From Mycolicibacterium sp. GF69 (GTDB lineage: Bacteria; Actinomycetota; Actinomycetes; Mycobacteriales; Mycobacteriaceae), in assembly GCF_003284965.1 (NCBI RefSeq), contig NZ_QMEW01000041.1, positions 1-34,654 on the forward strand: 34,654 nt of DNA, read 5' to 3'. Under the pieces are notes generated by a model. It saw only the letters and a list, made by a program, of their open reading frames with translations, was not told where the DNA came from and did not search any database. A program made the translations under genes and the position numbers. Shown here piece by piece: positions 1-9,900 of the stretch. Positions within the stretch are counted from its first letter, which is position 1; each line of letters starts with the position of its first letter.

Positions 1-750
1 GATCTTTTGCGAGGCGGCGAGAAGCTCGTACGCGACCACTCTATCGGTCAACATTCGGCGGTCAGGGGGCGTCCGCGTACGAGACGCGCCATGCCGCACT
101 AGGTGATTGGTACAACTACCTGGCGATCGGCATTGTGGGACGAAGGCGTCAAAGGAGTCGTTGACGCCTGGGAAGACGAGGAAGTAGGCCAGCTCTGTGA
201 CGTCCATAAACGCGACGCCGTTCCACGCTAGGTAACGGCCGAAGGGGCTGGCCGCTTCGTCAGTATCGGCACGCAGCAGCGACGCGCCTACCGAGAGCGC
301 TACGAGCACTTAGTAGGGGCTGTCGAGGTCACTTCTGCCGTTGGCACCGCGGTGACTCACAAGGGTAATCGGAGAATCCGTGCTTCTTTTCCGTCGCGGT
401 GAAGAGGCAACAGGAGCAGGCTGCGGTGTACCGCGGGATGTTCGCAAATGTCCCGACAGCATCGGTGTCGGTGTTCGCCACTCTCGCAGCTGATTTCGCC
501 CATATCGTGAGCCGCCGTCTCGTCCGCCGCTGCCGCTCGGACCGCATCCGCTGATGCAGTGGTGATGGGCCGGCTCGCCGCGTGAACTATTTGCATAGAG
601 CTACAACGCAACGGATTGATGGTGTTAGGCCGGCGCGTCTTCTTCGGCAACATCGCCGCCTCAAACGACTCGTTGCGGTCATGGGGCGCGTCAATGTTGA
701 CGGGACCGTTGACCGTTGTCACAGTTTTCGGCGTCGTGCCGTTGCGGGAG
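1..750. other. Left flank without a recognisable gene
   Basis: No ORF here has recognisable family motifs. On the minus strand a frame stays open from a GTG at 309 to the left edge (about 103 codons) and reads as a mixed hydrophobic sequence (for example RYLAWNGVAFMDV). It leaves the window and I cannot assign it. Between 310 and 750 several short overlapping ORFs occur on both strands and none looks coding. The stretch lies directly downstream of the mbtD stop codon. I see no clear hairpin-plus-T-run terminator and no insertion sequence end. Confidence 0.3.
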
Positions 751-3700
751 TTAACCGAGCGGCTGTTGCCTAATTTCCTGTGCGCTCAACTGCGCGACAA
801 GATCAGCTATGGACGCTCCGCCGAGGAGATCCGATACCTCAAGATCGTGATTGAATTCGCTCTTAATGCGACGACGTAACTCGAGCGCCTGCAAGGAATC
901 CAGGCCGATCGCCACCAAGGGGATATCGGCATCAATCGACTCGGCGCGATCGATACCGATGGATTCGGCGAACAGGTCAATCAACCGTCGCGGGCGCGTG
1001 GTCGGCTCAACGGGTGTGTAGGTTGTTGGGTCGTCGAAGTCGGACGGGATCAGCTGTGAAACTAGCGGCCCGTAGCCGAACTCGCCCAGCACCGATCGTG
1101 CTCGGGCGAAATCGAATGCCCCGACGATGGCATTCCTGCCCAGCCCGTTCATTCCCAAAGCGATTGCATCTCTAGGAGACATCGGGACGACCCCGATGGC
1201 GGCCAGCTGTGCCATGTTCCTTTCATCGAGGTCGAAATGAACGGTCCATTGACCCCACTGCACCGAAACACAGTCCAAGCCAGCGGCGCGAAGTCGGTGC
1301 GCCATGGCGTCGAGCATCCGATTGGCCGCCGAGTAGACCACTTGACCGCGTCCGCCGATTGTCGCCCTCGCCGAGGAGCACAAAATGATCTGGCAGTTCT
1401 CCGCTCGGGGGAACGCTTCCAGCACCCGCCAGATGCCGATAACCTTGGCCCGCAGCGCATCGTTTACCTTTGTGGCGGTAATGTCCTCGAGTTCGACAGC
1501 CGAATAGTCGACGGCGGCATGGATTATCAGGTCAGCCGGGGCGCCCTGGTTCTCCGCAGCCAGTTGCGATACTGCCGCCTGGTCACCTACGTCGCACTTC
1601 GTGACACAGATTTGCGCGGCTGTGGTCGAGCGGATCCGCTGGAGTCGGTCCGCGACTGCAGCGGCCCCGCCCGATCTGCTCACCAGCGTGATTCGCCGAG
1701 CGCCACAGTGTGCGAAGTGGTCGCAGAATTCGAGTCCGAGCTTCCCCGTTCCCCCGACGATGAGCACATGTTCATAGGGCACGCAATCGGACTGGATTGC
1801 CGAGCTGTCGCAAGCAACGATCCGTTTGGCGTATAGACCCCCGTTGCGGAATGCCAATTCCGATTCTTCGCCGGTGTGCAACGCCGCGACGACCGCACGC
1901 CCCGAGTCTGAGGCGGTGAATCCACCCGGCAGGTCGAGGTGCCGGAATCCTACGCCCGGATAGTTGGCGCCAATGCTGCGGTACCCCGCGCTTGCCGCTG
2001 CGTGCACCGGGTCTGGCGGTGGGTCGTCAGCGACGACCGCCTCACCGCCCACCGTCACTAGCCAGCAGTCCGTACCTGCATGAGTGACTCCCGGCCACCA
2101 CGTGCGGTTGGAAAAGAATTCCGTGACTGCGGCCGCGGCGGCGAAGTCGTCCATCTTCGGCGATTGCGGAAGCAGTATGACAAGCGTATTGATACGACTT
2201 GTGACGCCGCCACTTTCAATGTCGATCATGCGAGCCGCGGCGCCAGCTTCACCGGCTGCAGCGCATATGGCAGTGGCCAAACCCGCGCAGGTTTTCGTGT
2301 GGTCGACGATTCCGATGTCACGCGGTGGCACAAGTGAGCGCTTCGACAGCCGAACCCATTCCTCGACGAGAAGGCGCGCCGGCGTGGTTTCCGAGTTCAG
2401 CTCACGGGCCGAGTCCGTAGGCCCTGGGACCGGATTGACAGCGGAGGCCTGAGCGGCGTGCCGGGGCAGCGCCTCGTCATACGGCAGCCACAGCGGTATC
2501 TCATTCATCCGGGTGTTGGGAAAAGCACGCAATGGAAGCGAGACGGTTTCGTCAGACCCAGTGCGCAGGCACTCCCATGAGTAGTCCAGGTCATGTACGG
2601 CGAGGTTCGCGAGATTGCGTGTCAACTCGTTGAGATCCGTGGCCGTTCGCTCCGATGAGCCGACCACGACGGCCGAGCTCGTGTCCCGAAGGCCAGCAAT
2701 ATTCTCTTGAATCGCCAGCTGTAGTGTCGGATGCTCGGCCAACTCCACGAAGGTGTCGACATTGCGCCGCACCGCTTCCGCGATTGCCTTGTCGAACCGA
2801 ACGGTGTTGCGGAGGTTCCAGGACCAATATTGGTCGACGGGCAGGCCTTGGTCGACGGAGCTGCCAAGAGTTGCTCCGATGCAGTCGATTTCGGAGTCGA
2901 CAAACACTGAATTCTGCAGTCGCCGTTGCACGGTGGCACGTACATCGGCGCTAAGGTCATGCATCAAGCTGGTGTGTGCGGGATACTGGACGGGAATGAC
3001 TCGAGCGAACGTGCCATTCTCGACAAAGGCGTCCACGATTGCCTGCACCGCTTCCCGTTCACCCGAAATACAATGCATGCCAGGCGAATTGACCACGGAC
3101 AGCTGCGCCCAACCCGAGCAACGCGCGATCGAATCCTCACAGGCGTCCCGGTCGGCGGCGACGACTGCCATGGAGTAATCATCGGAGGCCAACTTGTCGG
3201 CGAGGTGTGCGCGAATTCCGACAACGAGGACGGCATCGGCCAAAGTGATCTTACCCGAAACGTAGGCCGCGCTGATCTCACCTTGGCTATGTCCGATAGT
3301 GGCGTTCGGCGTCACGCCGAATGAACGCCACGTTGCGGCCAGTGCGGCCATTTGGGTAAACAATGCCGGCTGGACGGTCAACGCGCTGTCATCGGCCGGA
3401 AGATTTTCGTCGAGAAGGTAATTGAGCGGGCATTCGCCGAACTGCATCTGGAAAGCCTCGGTGCAGCGGTCCGCCTCGGCACGAAATGCGGGAATCGATT
3501 CATAGAAGAGCCGCCCCATCCCTGGCCTTTGGTTGCCCTGCCCGGGAAAGACGTAGGCCACCTTACGGGTGATGGCGGTCGTGTTGGTCCGGATCAACGA
3601 AGGATGTTCTCGTCTATCAACCAGTGCCCGTAAGGCGCTGAGCAGATCATCGCGGCTGGTCACCATCGCCAGGGCGCGGTGCCGGCGAGCTACCCGTGTC

Positions 3701-3894
3701 CGAAACAGCATTTCGGCTATCTGGTCAGGTGCCACTCCAGGATGATCTGCGGCATAAGAAAGGAGGTCCGCGACCTCGTCGAGGAGCAGATCGGCGGTAT
3801 CCGCCGACAGCAGGACGGGGGTGGTGCCGTTCGGAAGCCGATAACTAGGAATCACTTTGCTCACTCGAGGACATGGCGATGATCGCGTGTGCAT
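751..3894 (-). CDS. mbtD: MbtD-like polyketide synthase (AT-KR-ACP)
   Basis: This is the second half of the split mycobactin PKS module. It loads the extender unit and reduces the beta-keto group of the hydroxy-acid unit that joins the two halves of mycobactin. Domain order: an N-terminal linker; an acyltransferase at about residues 110-410 with the GHSQGE nucleophile motif (Ser near 203); a ketoreductase at about 705-900 with the nucleotide-binding GGTGKLG and a YSAAN active-site region; and an acyl carrier protein near the C terminus with the phosphopantetheine site GLDSLQ (Ser near 1000). There is no KS domain, because that is the separate upstream gene mbtC. The frame is open to an ATG at 3927. 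I chose the ATG at 3894 because GGAGGT lies 4 bases upstream, but that sequence also encodes the conserved GAGGANAHA of mbtC. GTG at 3864 or 3855 is also possible. Length, about 1,047 aa, is close to M. tuberculosis MbtD. Confidence 0.9.
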   Translation of the reverse strand: MHTRSSPCPRVSKVIPSYRLPNGTTPVLLSADTADLLLDEVADLLSYAADHPGVAPDQIAEMLFRTRVARRHRALAMVTSRDDLLSALRALVDRREHPSLIRTNTTAITRKVAYVFPGQGNQRPGMGRLFYESIPAFRAEADRCTEAFQMQFGECPLNYLLDENLPADDSALTVQPALFTQMAALAATWRSFGVTPNATIGHSQGEISAAYVSGKITLADAVLVVGIRAHLADKLASDDYSMAVVAADRDACEDSIARCSGWAQLSVVNSPGMHCISGEREAVQAIVDAFVENGTFARVIPVQYPAHTSLMHDLSADVRATVQRRLQNSVFVDSEIDCIGATLGSSVDQGLPVDQYWSWNLRNTVRFDKAIAEAVRRNVDTFVELAEHPTLQLAIQENIAGLRDTSSAVVVGSSERTATDLNELTRNLANLAVHDLDYSWECLRTGSDETVSLPLRAFPNTRMNEIPLWLPYDEALPRHAAQASAVNPVPGPTDSARELNSETTPARLLVEEWVRLSKRSLVPPRDIGIVDHTKTCAGLATAICAAAGEAGAAARMIDIESGGVTSRINTLVILLPQSPKMDDFAAAAAVTEFFSNRTWWPGVTHAGTDCWLVTVGGEAVVADDPPPDPVHAAASAGYRSIGANYPGVGFRHLDLPGGFTASDSGRAVVAALHTGEESELAFRNGGLYAKRIVACDSSAIQSDCVPYEHVLIVGGTGKLGLEFCDHFAHCGARRITLVSRSGGAAAVADRLQRIRSTTAAQICVTKCDVGDQAAVSQLAAENQGAPADLIIHAAVDYSAVELEDITATKVNDALRAKVIGIWRVLEAFPRAENCQIILCSSARATIGGRGQVVYSAANRMLDAMAHRLRAAGLDCVSVQWGQWTVHFDLDERNMAQLAAIGVVPMSPRDAIALGMNGLGRNAIVGAFDFARARSVLGEFGYGPLVSQLIPSDFDDPTTYTPVEPTTRPRRLIDLFAESIGIDRAESIDADIPLVAIGLDSLQALELRRRIKSEFNHDLEVSDLLGGASIADLVAQLSAQEIRQQPLG

Positions 3895-5173
3895 TGGCAC
3901 CTCCCGCGCCAAACGAGGAGACGGCACCGTAGCGGACGCCGTCTTTGGGCTCCCAATGGTGCAGTTTTGTCGCCAGCCGCACGCCCGTCAGATCCCAGTC
4001 CACCGTCTGAGTGGGGTTGTCCGAGAACAGTGTCGGCGGAATTTGACCGTGCTGGCCGGCGAGCAACAGTTTGATCAGTCCGAGGATTCCGGATGCCGCC
4101 TGGGCATGGCCGGCATTCGACTTCATCGAGCCTAAGAGCGCATGGGATCCCGCCGCGCCGTAAGTGTTGAAAAGGGCAATCAATTCCACTGGGTCGCCCG
4201 CCAAGGTTGCGGTCCCGTGTCCTTCGATCATTCCCACATCGACTGGATCAATTCCCGCAGCGTCGAGCGTCTTACGGATGACCTGCTCCTGCGCGCGCAC
4301 CCGAGGAACCAAGATCGGCTTGCCCTTCCCGTTGTGATTGGTGCGGATGGCCAGGATTCGTCCATAGATCCGGTGTCTCATTTGACGTGCTCGGGATTCA
4401 CGCTCGATGAGAACCATTCCGGCGCCTTCGCCCCAGACGGTCCCGGTGGCGTCGTCCGAATACGCGCGGCAGTGCCCGTCACTGGAAAGCGCGTTGAGTC
4501 TGGCGAATTCGTAGAACGCACCGGGGGACCCCATCACGCACACCGCGCCGGCAAGTGCCCATTCGCACTCGCCGTCTCGCACCGCTGTCGCGGCCAGGTG
4601 CAGTGCGGTCAGTGAGGATGCACATGCGGTATCGACGCAGATCGATGGACCGGTCAGTCCCAGGCAATGCGAGATCCGGCCGGCGGCCCCCAGTTGTCCC
4701 AACGAGGCGATCCGATGTCCGCTGTAGGCGTCGGCGACCGCCGCGCGTGGGCCGTACTCCATCGGTGACATGCCGACGAAGCATCCACCGTCTGCGCCTT
4801 CAAGCGCGCCCGGATTAACACCAGAATTCTCAAGTGCTTTCCATGCCACCCGCATCGCCACCCGCTGCTGGGGATGCATCACGACGGCCTCGCGGTGGGT
4901 GACGCCGAAGAAGGGCGGATCAAATGTCGTCGCGCCGTCAAGAAAACCACCCGCGTCGCAAACGGACCCCCACCCATCTAGCTCGGATACCGACAGCAGA
5001 TCATCGGTTGGCCAGCCGCGATTGCGTGGGAAGGGGGTGAGCAACTCCCTACCTTCGGCCAAGGCTGACCATAAGGCGTTGGGGCTGTCGATTCCCCCGG
5101 GCGCCTCGACAGCCATGCCGGAGATGACGATCGGGTCGGCCGTTGTCGTGGAGGTAGATTCGCTGAGGCTCAC
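3845..5173 (-). CDS. mbtC: MbtC-like ketosynthase
   Basis: Stand-alone beta-ketoacyl synthase that performs the Claisen condensation of the mycobactin PKS step together with MbtD. The KS catalytic triad is complete: Cys in VDTACASS (about residue 184), His in EGHGTAT (about 319) and His in NAGHAQA (about 356). The C-terminal GAGGANAHA motif is also present. At about 442 aa it is a KS-only protein of the usual MbtC size. An ATG at 5188 is in frame, but I prefer the GTG at 5173. This GTG overlaps the mbtT stop as GTGA, the typical 4-base arrangement for translational coupling, and the PIVISGMAVEAPGG start of the KS fold follows soon after. Its 3' end overlaps mbtD. Expected to be transcribed with mbtT and mbtD from the iron-box promoter near 6007. 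Confidence 0.9.
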   Translation of the reverse strand: MSLSESTSTTTADPIVISGMAVEAPGGIDSPNALWSALAEGRELLTPFPRNRGWPTDDLLSVSELDGWGSVCDAGGFLDGATTFDPPFFGVTHREAVVMHPQQRVAMRVAWKALENSGVNPGALEGADGGCFVGMSPMEYGPRAAVADAYSGHRIASLGQLGAAGRISHCLGLTGPSICVDTACASSLTALHLAATAVRDGECEWALAGAVCVMGSPGAFYEFARLNALSSDGHCRAYSDDATGTVWGEGAGMVLIERESRARQMRHRIYGRILAIRTNHNGKGKPILVPRVRAQEQVIRKTLDAAGIDPVDVGMIEGHGTATLAGDPVELIALFNTYGAAGSHALLGSMKSNAGHAQAASGILGLIKLLLAGQHGQIPPTLFSDNPTQTVDWDLTGVRLATKLHHWEPKDGVRYGAVSSFGAGGANAHAIIAMSSSEQSDS

Positions 5174-5928
5174 GCGGTCTGCTCGCATTGTGCGCTCGCC
5201 GCCAGCAACTCCGCGACAGCGTCGATGTGCGATTTCAAATAGAAGTGTCCACCGTCAAACATTGTTACCTTGACCGTGTCGGTATGCCTGCCCCACCCGT
5301 AGAGATCACCCAGCGTGATATAAGGGTCCAAATCGCCGCCGATGGCATGAATCGGAGCCGCTACCTTGATGCCTTCGGCGCAGGAGTACGCGTCGAAGGC
5401 GTTGTAGTCTGCCTTTATCGCGGGAAGTGCCAGCCTCATCACTTCTCGGCTAGCAATCACGTCCGTGTCGGTGCCCTCGAGCGCCGCGAGATGACTCAAG
5501 ATGTCCTCGTCGTCTTTGGGGTGCGGTGGCTTGGTTGCGACGTTTGAGGGAGCTACCGCCGCCGAGACGGTAAGGTGCCGCACATCGATCCCGTTCGCTT
5601 CCGCAATCCGGACAAACTCGAAGGCCACTATCGCTCCCATGCTGTGGCCGAATGCGATTAGCGGAGCTGCGCGATTGTGCTCCGATTCCGAGAAGTCACG
5701 GAATGCTCCGGCGGCGATCTCGGGAAGCGAGTTCAACGACGCCTCGGTCGCTCGATCTTGGCGCCCGGGATACTGGAAGACAACAACGCTGAACTCCGCG
5801 CTCAGAATCCTCGAGAATTCGCGGTAGGCCGAGGCGCCAGCCCCGGCATGCGGAAAAACCAGCAATGTCATGTTGTCGGGGGAATCCGGCTCGTGAAATT
5901 GTCTCAGCCACCCCTCTATGCGCGGCAT
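5170..5928 (-). CDS. mbtT: MbtT-like type II thioesterase
   Basis: Alpha/beta-hydrolase thioesterase of the kind that edits NRPS/PKS assembly lines by removing wrong or stalled acyl groups from carrier proteins. The visible triad is Ser96 in GHSMGA, Asp201 in GGDLDPY and His228 in FDGGHFY. The N-terminal VFPHAGAGASAY is typical of type II thioesterases. Length of 252 aa is normal for the family. It is the first gene of the minus-strand operon mbtT-mbtC-mbtD and its stop overlaps the mbtC GTG by 4 bases. The ATG at 5928 follows a purine-rich GAGAGG. An IdeR-type box lies about 79 bases upstream of the ATG. The family call is firm. The exact name mbtT is inferred from context. Confidence 0.85.
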   Translation of the reverse strand: MPRIEGWLRQFHEPDSPDNMTLLVFPHAGAGASAYREFSRILSAEFSVVVFQYPGRQDRATEASLNSLPEIAAGAFRDFSESEHNRAAPLIAFGHSMGAIVAFEFVRIAEANGIDVRHLTVSAAVAPSNVATKPPHPKDDEDILSHLAALEGTDTDVIASREVMRLALPAIKADYNAFDAYSCAEGIKVAAPIHAIGGDLDPYITLGDLYGWGRHTDTVKVTMFDGGHFYLKSHIDAVAELLAASAQCEQTA

Positions 5929-6006
5929 GCACTATAACCTCTCGCCCATCCGTCGCCATTCTGCAACCCGGTTTGGTGGTTGTTATCGTTCCCCACGTGA
6001 AGTGAC

Positions 6007-6025
6007 TTAGCTGAGGCTAACATAA
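6007..6025. promoter_or_regulatory. IdeR/DtxR iron box upstream of mbtT-mbtC-mbtD
   Basis: TTAGCTGAGGCTAACATAA matches the 19-base mycobacterial iron-box consensus TTAGGTTAGGCTAACCTAA at 16 positions by eye. It overlaps the stop codon of mbtK and lies about 79 bases before the mbtT start. Iron-loaded IdeR is known to repress mycobactin genes through such sites, so this operon is probably repressed when iron is plentiful. Confidence 0.8.
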
Positions 6026-6655
6026 GCTTCCATCTTCTGTGGTCGGTTCCAGGCGATTCGCCTCCCGGTTTGCTGCGCGAACCGGAGTGCTCATTTTCTG
6101 TCGGTCACGGACCATGAGCGCAGCGCGCTTATCCGGCAGATCGAGGTCCGTGATGCGTCGAAATCCGGCGCGTTCGAGAGCCCGGATCACTCGCGCGTTC
6201 TTGACGTCGGGTTCGGCGACCACTCGTGTGGCGCGAGAATCTGCTTCGAGTTGCCAAGTCGATACGGTCTGCAGCAAGTCAATGCCCAGTCGCCGTCCGC
6301 GGTATGGGGCCGGCCCCAGCAGCATGTGCATGCCGGCGTCGCGTTCGTGTGCGGCGTAGTACTCGGCGAGCGGATCGAGATCGGCGCGGTAGAGCTCCCA
6401 GTAGCTAATCGGAACGCCATCCAGCAGGCCCAGATATGGAGCCAGGTGGTCGCTGCCTTGCTGCCGGCGCAGATAGGACGCGATCCGGTGTCGCGCCCAT
6501 GGCTTCCGCCAGAAACGGGCCACCTCAGGGTCATTCATCCATGAGTGCACCAGATCGAGGTCGCGGTCGAGGTCGAGCCGACGCAACGTGAACTCTCCCG
6601 AGAACGCCTGATGATCCAGTGCCGCGCGGTATCGCCCCACGTCCAGCGCATCCAC
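6017..6655 (-). CDS. mbtK: MbtK-like lysine N6-acyltransferase
   Basis: GNAT-fold enzyme that transfers the long acyl chain to the epsilon-amine of the lysine in mycobactin, which gives the lipid tail that anchors the siderophore in the envelope. It resembles M. tuberculosis Rv1347c: 212 aa against about 210, with the WMNDPEVARFWRKPW segment, a GMHMLLGP strand with His110 and a VAEPDVKNARV segment with Asp150. These match the His and Asp proposed as catalytic in Rv1347c. The acyl-CoA loop is APYRGRRLGIDLL. The start is GTG at 6655 with GGGAGGT upstream at good spacing. In M. tuberculosis mbtK is in a separate locus (mbt-2); here it sits between the PKS and NRPS operons. It may be expressed from the iron-box promoter region at 6765. 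Confidence 0.88.
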   Translation of the reverse strand: MDALDVGRYRAALDHQAFSGEFTLRRLDLDRDLDLVHSWMNDPEVARFWRKPWARHRIASYLRRQQGSDHLAPYLGLLDGVPISYWELYRADLDPLAEYYAAHERDAGMHMLLGPAPYRGRRLGIDLLQTVSTWQLEADSRATRVVAEPDVKNARVIRALERAGFRRITDLDLPDKRAALMVRDRQKMSTPVRAANREANRLEPTTEDGSLC

Positions 6656-6764
6656 GACGTACCTCCCAACCGAACGGCCCGCATGGTCGCCATTAGCGCA
6701 TGGGGTAGGTGTCTAGCTCCCTCATGCGACAGCCGCAACAGCCGCGGGAGCCATCCGACTTACT

Positions 6765-6778
6765 TTAGGCTAGCCTAA
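6765..6778. promoter_or_regulatory. Palindromic iron box between mbtK and mbtE
   Basis: TTAGGCTAGCCTAA is a perfect 14-base palindrome. It matches the core of the IdeR/DtxR consensus with one difference. It sits in the 256-base divergent gap, about 110 bases upstream of mbtK and about 130 bases upstream of the mbtE ATG. It could control both directions. A candidate mbtE start with GAGG six bases before the ATG lies downstream. Confidence 0.8.
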
Positions 6779-6911
6779 GGCGGCTCTATGAGCGCTCGGA
6801 AGAGAGGACTTCCTATGATTCGGTTCGTGTCGCTGGTGCTACAGGCCTGTGGTGCAGGACCGAGCAGACTCTGAACGATCCAGCGTACTGAAATCAGGGG
6901 TGAGGCGAGCG

Positions 6912-9900
6912 ATGGCCGACGATGCCGAGACTTTGCAGAAACGTCGTCTCGAACTGCTGCGAAGGCGTATCGCCGAAAAGGGTCTGGCAGCGAAAAAGAC
7001 GGCCGATCAGGCGCGCATCTGTGCGGGAGAGCGCTACCGGCTATCAGTTGGTCAGCGCCGGATGTGGTTCCTGCAGACCATGGACCCCGCCGACACCGCG
7101 TTGAACATCTGTGTTGCCTACCGACTGACAGGTGCCTTGGATGGGTCACGCTTGCGCAGCGCCTTCTATGATGTCGTGGCGCGCCACGCTATTCTCCGCA
7201 CAACCTACGGCGTGGACGACCAGGGTGAGCCATATCAAGTCTTTCACGATGGTGCCGAACCGAGTTGGCGGACAGATGATTTGACTCATCTTACCGACGA
7301 GGAACGCGAACGGCGAATCGAGGCTTTCGCGCGAGACGAGTTCGGCCGGCCATTCGATCTCACGAACGAGCCGCCGCTGCGCATCACTTTGATACGTATC
7401 GGTACGGAAGAGTTCGTACTGTTACTTGTCGCGCATCACATCTGTTGGGATGAGGACTCCTGCGCCATTTTCCTCCGCGAACTCAGCGCTGCTTACAACG
7501 GTCGCCAGCTGGGCCGGCCCGCACCACAATTTATCGCGGTCGAGGTGCTCGAGACCTCAGAAGAACCCAGCACTGCCGACATCGGCTACTGGGCTGACAC
7601 ATTGCGGTCGTTACCCGAGGCGCTGGAGAGTCTCGGCGCCGGTGGCGCGCATCCGTCTCGACGGGCCGAACGTCACACTCAGGCGCTGCCCGCAGGCCTC
7701 TTCAACCGGATCGAAAACTTCGCCCGAAAGCGCTCCGGTTCCCCATTTATGGTGCTGCTGGCCAGCTTTGGTGTGCTGGTGCGTCGCTATACCGGCGCGG
7801 CGGATTTCTTGGTTTCCGTCCCTGTCACCGATCGCAGGCCCGGGACCGAGGCTGCCATCGGGTATTTCGGCAATACGCTGTTGCTACGAATCAGCCCGCG
7901 AGCCCACGACACTTTCACCTCGTTGGTGGACGCCGTGCGCGAAACCTGTCTTAGCGGCTTCGCCCACAAGTCGGTCGGCATCGATCGAGTGGTCCGCGAA
8001 ATCAACCCGGACCGGATGGGCCATGATGGCATGGACCGCCTGGTCAGGGTGGGTTTCAGTATGCGCAAAAGCCATAGCGGATTCGCTTTGGGCGACGTCG
8101 CTGTGCGACAGCTCGAACTGGGCGCGGTCGCCGCGCAGCTTCCGCTTGCCTTGGCGATCGTGTTGGACCCGCAGGGCGTGTTGGTCGAAGTCGAGTATCA
8201 GAGGGATGTGTTGAGTGGTGCGCTCGTCGAACAGATGGTGACTCACTACCTACAGCTGTTGGACAACGCGCTGGCCGAGCCGGAACGCCGTGTCACCCGT
8301 CTGGACATGCTCGCCCCCAGGGAGCGAGAAACCATCCTGGCACGGTCGCACGGCGAACTCGTCGACACGCCCGCCATCACGATGGTCGCGATCCTCGAAG
8401 CGGCCGCGGCTGCCACACCGGACGCTGTGGCGCTTTCCTCGGACGGGACTGAGCTAAGCTATGCCGAACTCCATCGGCGCGCGAATCGCTTGGCACGCTG
8501 GTTCATCCAGCAGGGCCTCGGTGCTGACGACATCATCGGCCTGCGCATTGCGACATCGATCGAGTTCATCGTCGCCTCGCTCGCCGCACTCAAGGCCGGT
8601 TTGGCTTACCTGCCCATCGACCCGGCATTCCCTGCCGAACGCATTGATTACCTAGTGACCGATGCCCGCCCACAGACGGTTATCGGGCCGCGGGAGTTTC
8701 AGTCCGCTGAGATTGCCGCCGCGCAGCTGTCTGACGTTGCACTGACCGATGCCGATCGGTCACTTCCGCTGCTCCCCGAGCACTTGGCTTACGTCATTTA
8801 CACTTCCGGCTCCACCGGCCGACCTAAGGGCGTGGCGGTTTCACATCGGGCCATCTCCGAGCACGTCAAGGGTTTCATCGCCGAGTGCTCCATGACCGCC
8901 GAAGATCGCTGGCTGCAATCGTCGTCGGTGAGCTTCGATGCCTCATTGGCGGATATCTTCATCACGTTGTCGCTCGGCGCACAGTTGATCGTGCCCACCC
9001 TCGCCGACGCTGGGGCTTCACGTGACGTCGACTACCTGGCCGATTTGGTCAGTCGCCGCGGTGTCACCGTGCTGCACGTGGTGCCGTCAATGCTGAGCAC
9101 TCTTCTGACGCTGCCGCAGGTCAAACAATGGCGGTCGCTGCGTCATGTTCCGGTCGGCGGTGAAGCGCTTCCCGGCGAGTTAGCCGCGAAATTCGCCAGC
9201 CACTTCGACGCTCAGTTACGCAATCATTACGGTCCAACGGAGGCCGTCGTCTGCTCGACGCACAAGCTGGTAGAGGGGTCGCACGGCGCGCGCACAGTGC
9301 CCATCGGTGTGCCGAACCGCAACGTCTACGCCTATGTACTTGACGAAGAGTTGCAGCCGGTGCCGGCCGAGGTGATCGGTGAGTTGTACCTCGGTGGTGC
9401 TCAGTTGGCGCGTGGATATCTGGGCCGTCCGGGACTGACCGCACAGCGGTTTGTCGCCGACCCGTTCAACCCCGGCATGCGGCTGTACCGGTCGGGAGAC
9501 TTAGTCCGCCGCAATATAACCGGCGACCTGGAATTCGTTGGCCGGACCGATGAGCAGGTCAAGATTCGCGGCTTCCGTATCGAGCTTGGCGAGATTCGGT
9601 CCGTGATTGCGACGCATCCATCGGTGCGGCATTGCCTTGTCATCGTGGACAATGCCGAGGCCGGCCCCGTGCTCGTCGCATACCTGGTGCCTTCCGATGG
9701 CACTGCGCAATTGGATCTGGAGAGCATACGCGCACATACCCGCTCGGTACTGCCGGAGTACATGGTGCCGAGTGCCTTCGCGGTGATTCCCGAGATTCCG
9801 CTGACCGTTGCCGGCAAATTGGATAAGCGGGCGCTGCCCGCACCAACGCCTATCGCGCTACCTGGCTACCGCGCGCCGAGGACGCCCACCGAGCGCCGAA

